Source: Pseudomonadota bacterium (lineage in GTDB: Bacteria > Pseudomonadota > Gammaproteobacteria > Steroidobacterales > Steroidobacteraceae). From it: a DNA stretch of 64,000 bases. Positions 42,558 through 50,873 of the stretch are shown here, piece by piece. The notes beneath the pieces were generated by a model. It had not been told where the DNA came from. It saw only the letters and a list, made by a program, of their open reading frames with translations, and searched no databases. The DNA lies in contig JAEZCN010000160.1 of the NCBI GenBank assembly GCA_023433515.1, positions 52,492 through 116,491 on the forward strand, given 5' to 3'. How positions within the stretch are numbered: the first letter of the stretch is position 1; each line of letters starts with the position of its first letter. The position numbers and the translations under genes are program-made.

Positions 42558-42932
42558 ATGGACAAGAAACGCCCTTTCGTCGCAGTAGTCGACGACGAGG
42601 AATCCGTGCGGCGGGCCCTGGTTCGCCTGCTGCGCGCCTCGGAAATGGACGTCGAGGCATTCGCCTCCGGCCAGGCCTTCCTCAAGTGGCTGGAGGACGG
42701 TCGCCCCGATTGCGTCGTTCTCGATCTGCAGATGACCGGCATCACCGGGCGCGAGGTGCAACGGCGCCTCGCGGCGGCCAACGTCTATCTACCCATCGTG
42801 ATCGTCACCGCGCACGACGAGTCGAGCATGCGCGACCAGTGCATCGCTGATGGCGCAAGCACCTACCTTCGCAAGCCGCTGCGCGGGGATATCCTGATCC
42901 GCTCGATAAGGGACGCGATCGGCTACGCTTGA
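42558..42932 (+). CDS. Single-domain response regulator
   Basis: A 124-residue CheY-like receiver: VVDDEESVRRALVRLL, acceptor Asp in CVVLDLQMTG, Thr in VIVTAHDE, Lys in YLRKPL. No output domain follows. It starts about 50 bases after the FixJ-type gene on the same strand and may act as a phosphate sink or branch in the same pathway. The ATG at 42558 is preferred to a GTG at 42534. Confidence 0.85.
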   Translation: MDKKRPFVAVVDDEESVRRALVRLLRASEMDVEAFASGQAFLKWLEDGRPDCVVLDLQMTGITGREVQRRLAAANVYLPIVIVTAHDESSMRDQCIADGASTYLRKPLRGDILIRSIRDAIGYA

Positions 42933-42958
42933 ACTTTCCGGGCCCGGGTCTGGCCTGA

Positions 42959-42976
42959 TCCGACCAATGTCCAATG
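42959..42976. promoter_or_regulatory. Degenerate copy of the DosR-like box
   Basis: ATCCGACCAATGTCCAAT lies about 65 bases upstream of the DUF4136 lipoprotein start. It keeps the CGACC-AA-TGTCC layout with one mismatch in each half of GGACC-WW-GGTCC. On its own it would not be remarkable; it is listed because two better sites occur nearby. Confidence 0.3.
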
Positions 42977-43041
42977 TTCCGCGCACGCTACGGCGGCCGA
43001 CAATCATCTGCCTGCCGGGTGGATATCGTCGGAGCTTCGCC

Positions 43042-43602
43042 ATGAAAACCCCGCCTTCAATCGCCTTCGTCTCGCTGTTGCTGCTGTGCGCATGCGCATC
43101 GAAGCCCGAGGTCCGCTCGAATACCGCGCCGGCGGCGAACCTGTCCGCCTACCGCACGTACGCCTTCGTCCCGAACCCCGGTACGGACCGCGGCGGGATC
43201 TCGACGCCGCTCACCGGCTACTTCAAGGAAGCGATCCGCCGGGAAATGGATGCGCGCGGATATCGCTTCGTGGAAAGCGGCGATGCGGATCTGCTCATCA
43301 ACTTCAACGCGAACGCGCGCGAGAACGTCGACCTTCGCAGCACGCCCGCCCCCACCTACGGTTACTACGGGTACCGTGGTGGCATGTATGGCGGTTTCGG
43401 ATACGGCGGCAGCGAAGTCGAAACCGTGCGTTACAAGGTCGGCACCGCGAACATCGATCTCGTCGACGCGGCCAGGAAGCAACTCGTCTGGGAAGGCATC
43501 ATCGAAGGCCGGCTCAACGACAAGGTCATGAAGGATCCGCAGACCGCGGTCAACAAGGCCGTATCCGAGATGTTCCTGAAGTATCCGGGCCGATCGGGCT
43601 GA
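43042..43602 (+). CDS. DUF4136 lipoprotein
   Basis: A 186-residue lipoprotein (MKTPPSIAFVSLLLLCACAS). The DUF4136 features are YRTYAFVPN near residue 45, IRREMDARGYRFVESGDADLLINF, and a C-terminal region with LVWEGIIEGRL and AVNKAVSEMFLKYP. A Gly/Tyr-rich loop (PTYGYYGYRGGMYGGFGYGG) sits in the middle. Function unknown; family members are outer-membrane lipoproteins induced in various stresses. The ATG at 43042 starts the signal peptide. Confidence 0.88.
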   Translation: MKTPPSIAFVSLLLLCACASKPEVRSNTAPAANLSAYRTYAFVPNPGTDRGGISTPLTGYFKEAIRREMDARGYRFVESGDADLLINFNANARENVDLRSTPAPTYGYYGYRGGMYGGFGYGGSEVETVRYKVGTANIDLVDAARKQLVWEGIIEGRLNDKVMKDPQTAVNKAVSEMFLKYPGRSG

Positions 43603-43685
43603 CGCCCGACACGCGACGTTCGCGCGCGGCGTGACCTCGCCGCCTCGATGCCGTAGATTCCGTCACGGCATCTGGCGGGGGATTC

Positions 43686-45767
43686 ATGATTCGACGACTG
43701 CACCGCGCGGCAGCGCTGTGCCTTGCATTGGCTTATGCCCACGGTGTTCACGCAGGTCCGGACGCCGACTGGCCCGCCTACGGCGGAAGCCACGCGAAAA
43801 CCCGCCATTCCATGCTTGCGCAAATCCATCGCGGCAATGTGAAGCAGCTCGAGCTCGCCTGGCGCTACGATACCGGCGAGAAAGGCGACACGCAGACGCA
43901 GCCCATCGTCGTCGGTCGCGTGTTGTACGGCTACACGCCGGAACACAAGGCCTTCGCGCTCGACGCGGCGACGGGCACGCCACTCTGGACATTCGATCCT
44001 GGAATCAGGGGCACCGGCGCGAATCGCGGGCTCATGCACTGGACCGACGGCAAGGAGGCCCGCGTCTTCTCCGCCGTCGAAAACTTCGTCTACGCGCTCG
44101 ATGCCGCGACCGGCAAACCCGTCGGATCATTCGGGCGCAACGGGCGCATCGACCTGCGCGAGGGTCTCGGGCGCGATCCGGACGGACAATCGGTCCGACT
44201 AACCACTCCGGGCGTCGTCTACCGCGATCTCATGATCGTCGGCGGTCGCGTCGGCGAATCCCTGCCCGCCTCACCGGGTCACGTGCGCGCGTACGACGTA
44301 CGCAGCGGCGCGCTGCGCTGGACTTTCCGCACGATCCCGCAACCCGGCGAACCCGGTTACGACACCTGGCCCAAGGAAGCCTGGCGGCACATCGGCGGCG
44401 CGAACAGCTGGGCCGGCATGACGCTCGACGAGAAGCGCGGCATCGTGTACGTGCCGACCGGTTCGGCGGCCGCGGATTTCTTCGGCGCGGACCGTCTGGG
44501 CGACAACCTCTTCGCCAACTGCCTGCTCGCGATCGACGCCGCGACGGGAAAACTGGTCTGGCACTTCCAGTTCGTCAGGCACGACCTGCTCGATCGCGAC
44601 CTGCCCTCGGCCCCGACGCTCGCGACGATCAAGGTACGCGGCAAACGCACCGACGTGCTGGTGCAGACCACCAAGCAGGGCTTCCTGTTCGTGCTCGACC
44701 GCGACACCGGCAAGCCGGTTTTTCCCATCGAGGAAGTCCCCGCTCCGCCCTCCGATGTGCCGGGCGAAGTCGCGAGCCCGACATACCTGCGACCGACGCA
44801 ACACGCGCCGTTCGCGCGCCAGCGACTCGGCGCCGGCGAACTGACCACGCGTACGCCCGGGATCGCGCGCCAGGTTCGTGAACAGTTCGCGACCCTGCGC
44901 AGCGACGGGCCGTTCAAGCCGCTGACCGTCGGACAGGACACGACTATCTACCCCGGCTTCGACGGCGGCGCCGAATGGGGCGGCCCCGCATTCGACCCGC
45001 AGAGCGGTCTGGTCTTTGTGAACTCGAACGAGATGGCCTGGCTCGGCTCCCTCGCGCGCAATGACCGCGGGCGCGGAGGCAAGTCGCTCTACCTGCGCGA
45101 CTGCGCCGCGTGCCACGGTGACAGCGGCCATGGGTCGCCGCCGCAGTTCCCGGACATCGCCCGTTTCGCAGAGCGCATGACGATCGAGCGGTTCAGGGAG
45201 GTCGTGCGCAAGGGCGGCGGACGCATGCCCGCCTTCCCGCACCTGCAGCAGGAAGCCATCGAAGCGATCGGCGCATACCTCGCGGATGGCTCGGACCGGC
45301 CGGCCGGTGCGCCCGATTCGTCACCTGACAACCAGGAGTACCGCTTCACGGGTTACCGCCGCTGGCTCGACGCCGACGGTTACCCCGCGGTACGCACACC
45401 CTGGGGCACGCTGAATGCGATCGAGCTCGCGACCGGCCGCGTCGCGTGGAGCATTCCCTTCGGCGAATTCCCCGAACTCACGGCAAGCGGCATGCACGGC
45501 ACGGGCAGCGAAAATTACGGCGGCCCGCTCGTGACCTCGGGCGGCCTGCTGTTCATCGGCGCGACCATTCACGATCGCAAGTTCCGCGCCTTCGACAAGC
45601 GCGACGGCGGACTGCTGTGGGAAGCCGATCTGCCCTTCTCCGCCGACGCGACGCCGATCACCTACCAGGTGGACGGCCGGCAATACGTGGCGATCTTCGC
45701 GAGCGGCGGCAAGGAGCGCGGCGGCTCCGGCGGCGGCGTGTATCTCGCGTTCGCGCTGCCGCGCTGA
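43686..45767 (+). CDS. PQQ-dependent dehydrogenase with embedded cytochrome c domain
   Basis: A 693-residue periplasmic quinoprotein. After the signal peptide (LCLALAYAHGVHA), beta-propeller blades carry WPAYGGSHAKTRHS, LELAWRYDTGEKG, GTPLWTFDPG and other W-motifs. An inserted cytochrome c domain has CAACH near residue 475 with Met in MPAFPHL. The propeller resumes with GHGTENYGG-like sequence (GTGSENYGGPLVTSGG). This is the glucose/polyol-dehydrogenase-like branch with fused heme, so it would oxidise a sugar or alcohol and pass electrons to the respiratory chain. The substrate is unknown. No pqq biosynthesis gene is in the window. Confidence 0.9.
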   Translation: MIRRLHRAAALCLALAYAHGVHAGPDADWPAYGGSHAKTRHSMLAQIHRGNVKQLELAWRYDTGEKGDTQTQPIVVGRVLYGYTPEHKAFALDAATGTPLWTFDPGIRGTGANRGLMHWTDGKEARVFSAVENFVYALDAATGKPVGSFGRNGRIDLREGLGRDPDGQSVRLTTPGVVYRDLMIVGGRVGESLPASPGHVRAYDVRSGALRWTFRTIPQPGEPGYDTWPKEAWRHIGGANSWAGMTLDEKRGIVYVPTGSAAADFFGADRLGDNLFANCLLAIDAATGKLVWHFQFVRHDLLDRDLPSAPTLATIKVRGKRTDVLVQTTKQGFLFVLDRDTGKPVFPIEEVPAPPSDVPGEVASPTYLRPTQHAPFARQRLGAGELTTRTPGIARQVREQFATLRSDGPFKPLTVGQDTTIYPGFDGGAEWGGPAFDPQSGLVFVNSNEMAWLGSLARNDRGRGGKSLYLRDCAACHGDSGHGSPPQFPDIARFAERMTIERFREVVRKGGGRMPAFPHLQQEAIEAIGAYLADGSDRPAGAPDSSPDNQEYRFTGYRRWLDADGYPAVRTPWGTLNAIELATGRVAWSIPFGEFPELTASGMHGTGSENYGGPLVTSGGLLFIGATIHDRKFRAFDKRDGGLLWEADLPFSADATPITYQVDGRQYVAIFASGGKERGGSGGGVYLAFALPR

Positions 45768-45777
45768 ACCCGCCTGA

Positions 45778-46326
45778 CTACTTGCCGCGCGGCACGAACT
45801 CGAGCGCGACCGAGTTCATGCAGTAACGCAGCCCGGTCGGATCCGGTCCGTCGTCGAACACGTGGCCCAGATGCGCGTCGCAGCGGCGACACGAGACGGC
45901 CGTGCGCTCCATCATCAGGCTTCGGTCCGACGTCTCGTCGACGTTCGAGTTGGAGATCGCCTTCCAGAAGCTCGGCCAGCCGGTGCCGGACTCGAACTTC
46001 GTCTTCGAGTCGAACAGAGCGGTATCGCAACAGATGCAGCGATACAGTCCGTCGGCATGGTTGTCGTTGTACTTGCCGGAATACGGCCGCTCGGTGCCGT
46101 CCTTGCGCGTCACGACGAACGACTCGGGCGGCAGCGATTTCTTCCACTCCGCGTCGCTGCGCACGATGCGCGGCACGGTCACCTTGCCCAGGCTCCTGCC
46201 GGCCGCGTCGAAGTTTTCGATCACGACGTCGCCCGCACCCTGCGCCGGCGAATTCGCGCGCGCCGCGACACCCATCGCGGACGCGCCGAGCAGAAACAGC
46301 CTGCGGGTGAATTTCGATACGTCCAC
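45778..46326 (-). CDS. msrB: Exported peptide-methionine (R)-S-oxide reductase MsrB
   Basis: A 182-residue MsrB with an N-terminal Tat-like signal ([19 protein letters not shown]). Zinc-binding Cys pairs are [11 protein letters not shown] and [14 protein letters not shown]; the catalytic Cys is in [12 protein letters not shown], and SGTGWPSFW is the family core. It reduces methionine-R-sulfoxide. The start is GTG 46326 with GAGGA seven bases ahead; the frame extends into the upstream gene otherwise. The upstream gene, 10 bases away, encodes an MsrA-thioredoxin fusion, so the pair repairs both stereoisomers outside the cytosol. Confidence 0.92.
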   Translation of the reverse strand: MDVSKFTRRLFLLGASAMGVAARANSPAQGAGDVVIENFDAAGRSLGKVTVPRIVRSDAEWKKSLPPESFVVTRKDGTERPYSGKYNDNHADGLYRCICCDTALFDSKTKFESGTGWPSFWKAISNSNVDETSDRSLMMERTAVSCRRCDAHLGHVFDDGPDPTGLRYCMNSVALEFVPRGK

Positions 46327-46336
46327 GTTCCGTTCC

Positions 46337-48082
46337 TCAGCCGAAGGTGAATGAATAGGCGTCGACGCCCGGATCGGCGAACTCGATGACGAACTCGCGC
46401 TCGACCACGGGGCCCTTCTGCCGGACGAGCTGATGGAGCCGGTGTTCGCGCACCGTGCCGTTGCCGTTCGCGTCGACGTCCAGGCCGGCATCCTTGCCGG
46501 GCGGCTTGCCGTCGATGGTCACGCGGAATCGCACCGGCTTGCCGGCCGCCGCCGGTCCCAGTACGAGATGCAGATCGCGCGCCTTGAAACGGAACGCGAT
46601 GCGCCCCGGAGCCGCGGTCAGCCGCGCGTGTTCCTTCGCCACCTGCCACGGCCCGCTGTATGCCCACTGGTTCAGGCCGAGCGAGCCCGGAATCGCGTAG
46701 TTCTTCTTCGCGTCGAGCGCGAAGCCGCCGGGCGAGACGAAATTCTCGGCTCGTCCATAGCCGAGATAGGTTTCCGGCGAGGCGATGTTCGCCATGTCCG
46801 CGGGGGCGCCGACTCCCTCGCCGGCCGCGTCGTCCAGTGGGTCGGGCAGGTTCTTCGCGCCGGCTTCCGTGAGGAGCCGACGGATCAGGCGCTCCGAACG
46901 CGCGTATTTCCCTTCGCCGAAATGATGGCCGCGGATCTGTCCCTGCGCGTCGACGAAGTAGTGAGCCGGCCAGAAACGATTGTTGAACGCCTTCCAGATC
47001 TTCAATTCGTTGTCGAGCGCGACCGGATGACGGATGTCGAACTTCTTCACGGCGGCCAGCACGTTGCCGGTGTCCTTCTCGAACGCGAACTCCGGCGAGT
47101 GCACGCCCAGGACCACGAGTCCCGAGTCCTTGTAGTGGCGATACCAGGCGTTCACGTAGGGCATCGTGCGCAGGCAGTTGATGCACGAGTAGGCCCAGAA
47201 GTCGACCAGCACCACCTTGCCGCGCAGTCCTTCGGTAGTCAGCGGCGCGCCGTTGAGCCAGCCCGTCGCGCCGGTGAGCGGCGGCATCGGACCCTCGGTC
47301 TTCGCGGCTCCCTCGGCGCCTTGCGCCGACATCATCATCGCACCTCCCGCAGGCGCGGCGGTTTCGGTGGCGCGCATCGCCATGGCGGGCGCCGCCTTCT
47401 CTCCGCGAACCGTGACGGGCGTGGCCGTGTACAGCGCCGGGAACATGCGTTCGAAGTTGCGCAACTTGGGCAGGTCGTTGATCGCGATGTATGGCTGCCG
47501 CGGATTTTCCAGCATGTAGTCCTGGTGATAGTCCTCGGCTTCGTAGAAGGCCTTCAGCGGATCGATCTTCGTGACGATGCGTTTCGGGAAAACCCGCGCG
47601 GCGTCGAGCTGCTTCACGTATTCGGTCGCGATTTTCCGCTGCGCCTCGTTCGCGTAGAAAATCGCCGAACGGTATTGCGGTCCCTTGTCGGGCCCCTGGC
47701 GATCGAGCTGGGTCGGATCGTGCACCACCGAGAAGAACACCTGCAGGATCTGCCCGTACGTGACCTGGGCCGGATCGAACACGATCCGCACGGCCTCCGC
47801 ATGGCCCGTGTTTCCGCGAGTGGTGGCTTCGTAAGTGGCGGTCTCCTTGCTGCCGCCGGAATACCCCGACCACACGCTTTTCACGCCCTTGAGGTGCTGG
47901 TACACACCCTGCACGCCCCAGAAGCAGCCACCCGCGAGCACGGCGGTCTGCATGGGGCCGGCGGCGCGGCGGTCGTCCCCTGCCGGCGCGGGGATCCTGA
48001 CGGCCTCTTCCGCCGCGAACGACGACACGCTCGCGAACAGCGCGACCAGCAAACCCAGCACCCGGGCCTTCGAATACGGCAT
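46337..48082 (-). CDS. MsrA-thioredoxin-CBM-like fusion protein, exported
   Basis: A 581-residue periplasmic fusion. Signal peptide 1-23 ([13 protein letters not shown]). MsrA domain about 43-215 with catalytic Cys53 in [18 protein letters not shown] and [11 protein letters not shown] linker with AMMMSAQG leads to a thioredoxin/TlpA-like domain about 275-415 with [15 protein letters not shown] (C-x-x-C) and [11 protein letters not shown]-terminal beta-sandwich (about 440-581: [44 protein letters not shown]) resembles the C-terminal domain of DipZ-type thiol proteins. The thioredoxin domain could recycle MsrA and MsrB with electrons from a membrane donor. Met-rich patches lie in the linker. 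It is co-transcribed with msrB. Confidence 0.9.
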   Translation of the reverse strand: MPYSKARVLGLLVALFASVSSFAAEEAVRIPAPAGDDRRAAGPMQTAVLAGGCFWGVQGVYQHLKGVKSVWSGYSGGSKETATYEATTRGNTGHAEAVRIVFDPAQVTYGQILQVFFSVVHDPTQLDRQGPDKGPQYRSAIFYANEAQRKIATEYVKQLDAARVFPKRIVTKIDPLKAFYEAEDYHQDYMLENPRQPYIAINDLPKLRNFERMFPALYTATPVTVRGEKAAPAMAMRATETAAPAGGAMMMSAQGAEGAAKTEGPMPPLTGATGWLNGAPLTTEGLRGKVVLVDFWAYSCINCLRTMPYVNAWYRHYKDSGLVVLGVHSPEFAFEKDTGNVLAAVKKFDIRHPVALDNELKIWKAFNNRFWPAHYFVDAQGQIRGHHFGEGKYARSERLIRRLLTEAGAKNLPDPLDDAAGEGVGAPADMANIASPETYLGYGRAENFVSPGGFALDAKKNYAIPGSLGLNQWAYSGPWQVAKEHARLTAAPGRIAFRFKARDLHLVLGPAAAGKPVRFRVTIDGKPPGKDAGLDVDANGNGTVREHRLHQLVRQKGPVVEREFVIEFADPGVDAYSFTFG

Positions 48083-48135
48083 GCACCCTCCTCGGAAGTC
48101 TCAACGCAGGAGACCTGCCATGAGGCTGCATTATT

Positions 48136-48186
48136 GCGGAGTTTTACCGGATCGGTGCCAGGCACCGAAATCCGGTAAAACTCCGC
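48136..48186. repeat. 51-bp nested perfect palindrome
   Basis: A perfect 17-bp inverted repeat, GCGGAGTTTTACCGGAT (48136-48152) against 48170-48186, encloses a second palindrome CGGTGCC-A-GGCACCG (48153-48167). It lies nine bases downstream of the LPMO stop and 54 bases upstream of the MsrA fusion start, both minus-strand. It could be the LPMO terminator, but its nested symmetry and the recurrence of the inner GGTGCC-W-GGCACC motif at 60823 (and a decayed one at 57051) suggest a REP-like mobile palindrome. Confidence 0.7.
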
Positions 48187-48194
48187 CCCACTTC

Positions 48195-50165
48195 TCAGAA
48201 CGTTCCGGTCTGCGTCCGCGCGACGCCGCCCGTGGTGTAGGCCACCGTCCACGTGTCGCCGGAAGTCGGGTGCGCGGTTCCGGTGCCGCCGAGCTGCGCC
48301 GCGAACGCGCGCATCGTCGATGCGTTCAGCGTCTGGCCAGGCGCCAGCGTCCAGGTGTACGTCACCGCCGACGACGTGCTGGCGTTGCTCTGCGTGATCT
48401 GCCCGCCGACGGTGTTGTACTGCCCGCTGTGGCTCACACCGGTCGTACGTTGCACGACCACCGTCACCGTGAGCGCCGTGATGGACGCGGTGTTGGCGAG
48501 CCGCACCTGCAGCTCGTTGTACCAGGGACTGGCGCTGGTCACGGCGCTCGTGACGGTCACGCCATCGCCGCCCGTCGCCGAGGGCGTCGCGCTCACCTGC
48601 GCCGACACGCCACTTTCACCGTTCGCGTTCACCGCGGTCACGACGTAGTAGTAAGTCGTGCCATTGGTGAGACCGGAGTTGACGTAGCTGGTCCCCGACA
48701 CGTTCGTGGCGACGTTTGTGTACGGACCGCCGTTGGTGGTCGAACGCTTGACGTTGTAACCGGTCGCGCCGGAAACCGCGGTCCACCCCAGGCTGACCTG
48801 CGCATTGCCGGGCGTCGCGCCGGGATTCGTCGGCGCCGACGGAACCGCGCCCGGCACGATCTGCAGGAACGCGCTCGCGAGGTTCGCCGAGGTCTGCGCA
48901 TACACGCGATTGGCCGTTGCGCTCGCCTGCGGCACGACCTGGTTCTGCGAGTTCAGCACGCCGATGCGCACCGCGCCGTTCAGGCCGTTGACCGCATTGG
49001 CCAGCGTCACCGGCCACTGCGTCGCGCCGGTGTTCGCGGACGTGATCGTGATCGGCGTCGGCGGCCAGAACGCATCCTGCCCCGTGCTCGACACCGTGCG
49101 CACGTTCACGCGATCGCCGACGACCAGCGTGCGTGGATCGATCGTGAGCGCGCCCAGGTCGAACCACGGGTTCGACACGGCCGGCTGGTGCAGGATCGTG
49201 CGCGTCTCGGTGTCCGAGGCATTGCCGCTGGTCACGAGCAGCCTGACGGTCACGTTGCCCGAGGCCTGCGGCGAGCCGAGGTTCAGCGTCGCCTGCGCGT
49301 TCGTCGGATTGGTGATCGAGTACAGCGACGGATTCTCCGAGTCCACGCTCCAGGAATACGAGAGATTGCTGCCCACCGACGTGCCGCCGTTGAGCGCGAT
49401 CGAACCCGGGCCGGAGAACGTGGTGACGTTCGGCGTCAGCACGATGTTCGCCGTGACCGTCGGCTGGGGGTCTCCCGAGAACTGCGCATCGACGCAGCCA
49501 TGGAAGCGCTCGTACGTGTAGTGATTCCGGCCCCACTCGCCGTAGATCACGTGGCGCCCGCTGCGCGACGGCACCGTGCAACGCGTGACGAAGGACTGGT
49601 TCGCCTTGTTGGGAATCACGTCCGGATTCGCATTTGGATTTGCATCGTTGTAGTCGAGCGAACAGAACGGCGTGTCCTCGAAGTCGCTGAACGACAGCGC
49701 GCGTCCGGTCTGCCACACGAAGCCGGGCTTCGTGATCCAGTACTTGAACTCCTGCGTGTCGTCGAAGTGCGGACCCCAGGAGATGTTCCACGTGAACGTG
49801 CGTTGCCCGGAAGTCATCGGCACCGTGGGCCAGTCGATGGGCTGGTCCCACACGGTCGCGGCGCCATTCCAGGTTTCGGAATTGAAGCCGCACACGTTGG
49901 CGCGCGGCCCCACGCCATCGCGGCCCGTCGTGTGCGTGAGCACGCTCATGAAACTGTAGCCGGCTTCGAATGGAATACCCGGCGCGCTGAACGCGTTGCC
50001 GCACACCGGATACTGCGCCGTCCCGTTGGCCACCTGGTCCGGCTTGGTGATGGCGCCGCAGAACCAGTTGCGCGCGGGGGGATCCTGGATCAGTCCGTGC
50101 GAGAACGCCGCCATGGGCAGGCACGCAAGGACGCTGGCAAACAATCTGACTGCGCCGATTCTCAT
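48195..50165 (-). CDS. AA10 lytic polysaccharide monooxygenase with GbpA2-like, FnIII and CBM2 modules
   Basis: A 656-residue secreted enzyme. The signal peptide ends at AAFS, so mature His1 (residue 23, HGLIQDPPARNWFCG) provides the first copper ligand; the second His is in WGPHFDDTQEFKYWIT. The AA10 domain covers about 23-225. A beta-sandwich/GbpA2-like region follows (to ~455), then an FnIII domain (VSLGWTAVSGATGYNVKR) and a C-terminal CBM2 (VTSASPWYNELQVRL; ending RTQTGTF). It would oxidise crystalline cellulose or chitin and bind it via CBM2. The start at 50165 begins the signal peptide. No other cellulase is in the window except a GH3 enzyme 33 kb away. Confidence 0.93.
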   Translation of the reverse strand: MRIGAVRLFASVLACLPMAAFSHGLIQDPPARNWFCGAITKPDQVANGTAQYPVCGNAFSAPGIPFEAGYSFMSVLTHTTGRDGVGPRANVCGFNSETWNGAATVWDQPIDWPTVPMTSGQRTFTWNISWGPHFDDTQEFKYWITKPGFVWQTGRALSFSDFEDTPFCSLDYNDANPNANPDVIPNKANQSFVTRCTVPSRSGRHVIYGEWGRNHYTYERFHGCVDAQFSGDPQPTVTANIVLTPNVTTFSGPGSIALNGGTSVGSNLSYSWSVDSENPSLYSITNPTNAQATLNLGSPQASGNVTVRLLVTSGNASDTETRTILHQPAVSNPWFDLGALTIDPRTLVVGDRVNVRTVSSTGQDAFWPPTPITITSANTGATQWPVTLANAVNGLNGAVRIGVLNSQNQVVPQASATANRVYAQTSANLASAFLQIVPGAVPSAPTNPGATPGNAQVSLGWTAVSGATGYNVKRSTTNGGPYTNVATNVSGTSYVNSGLTNGTTYYYVVTAVNANGESGVSAQVSATPSATGGDGVTVTSAVTSASPWYNELQVRLANTASITALTVTVVVQRTTGVSHSGQYNTVGGQITQSNASTSSAVTYTWTLAPGQTLNASTMRAFAAQLGGTGTAHPTSGDTWTVAYTTGGVARTQTGTF

Positions 50166-50873
50166 AAATACTCCCTGTGTCAAGGAAACCGCGAAAGCGA
50201 AGAGACCTCGAGAGGACCTGCCCAGGAATCCGGGTGCATCCGGAAAGCGCGCGCGAGCGACGGGAATCGCCGCGAGAGTTCACCTGAATCCATGTGAAGT
50301 TCCCCATCCTTTGCCCGCGCGGCGAGACGCGGGACGCGAGCATGTTAGGCACGCGAAAAGCGCCAAATCACTCTCGGTTTTCCACCGGACAACGTTGTCA
50401 GCGTGCATTCGATGGCAGCGTGCGGTCGGCTCGGGAAATCGTCGTCAAGGCCAGACAGGATTGCCTGCGTGGGACATGCGCGGCGAATCGGGGACAGACT
50501 TTCCGGGACATGCGGGACGCTGCGCCGCAGCGCGCGGGCCTATCTACTTCGCGGACGTCGCGGAGGCTGGCATGCGGAAAAGTCGGGCTTCGGCAAGCGG
50601 TGCCGGCGACGGCGGGAATGCGCCCGGCGTCGCCAGGCCTCGCGACATCGGGGAGACGTCATCGCTCAGGAATGCGCCGACCCGGTCAACGGTGCGGGAC
50701 CCGGTAGTCGTGTGCGGCGTGCCATCGCCCACTCCCGGTCCCGGTGGCACGGACCTTAGCTAGTCGGACGACGCAGGTGCATGTCGCCACTTGCATTTTC
50801 CGAATTTCGCGAGATCCGTCCCACGTCCCAATCGCCGTGCAGCAACGCCTTGGTTTTCGGTACTCTGCGGCCC
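50166..50873. other. 708-base region without a recognisable gene
   Basis: Divergent spacer between the LPMO gene (minus) and the antiporter gene (plus). Open frames here are short, Arg/Pro-rich and without start signals, as expected for noncoding GC-rich DNA. I see no tRNA, strong hairpin or known riboswitch. It presumably carries both promoters. Its unusual length could hide an sRNA. Confidence 0.4.

Noticed and set aside
46433..48178. Plus-strand frame opposite the MsrA fusion
   Set aside because: Shadow; the opposite strand encodes clear MsrA and thioredoxin motifs.
47835..50297. Long plus-strand frame opposite the LPMO gene
   Set aside because: Arg-rich antisense shadow; the LPMO is unambiguous.
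50166..50873. Several short frames in the LPMO-antiporter spacer
   Set aside because: Arg/Pro-rich with no start signals and no recognisable sequence.
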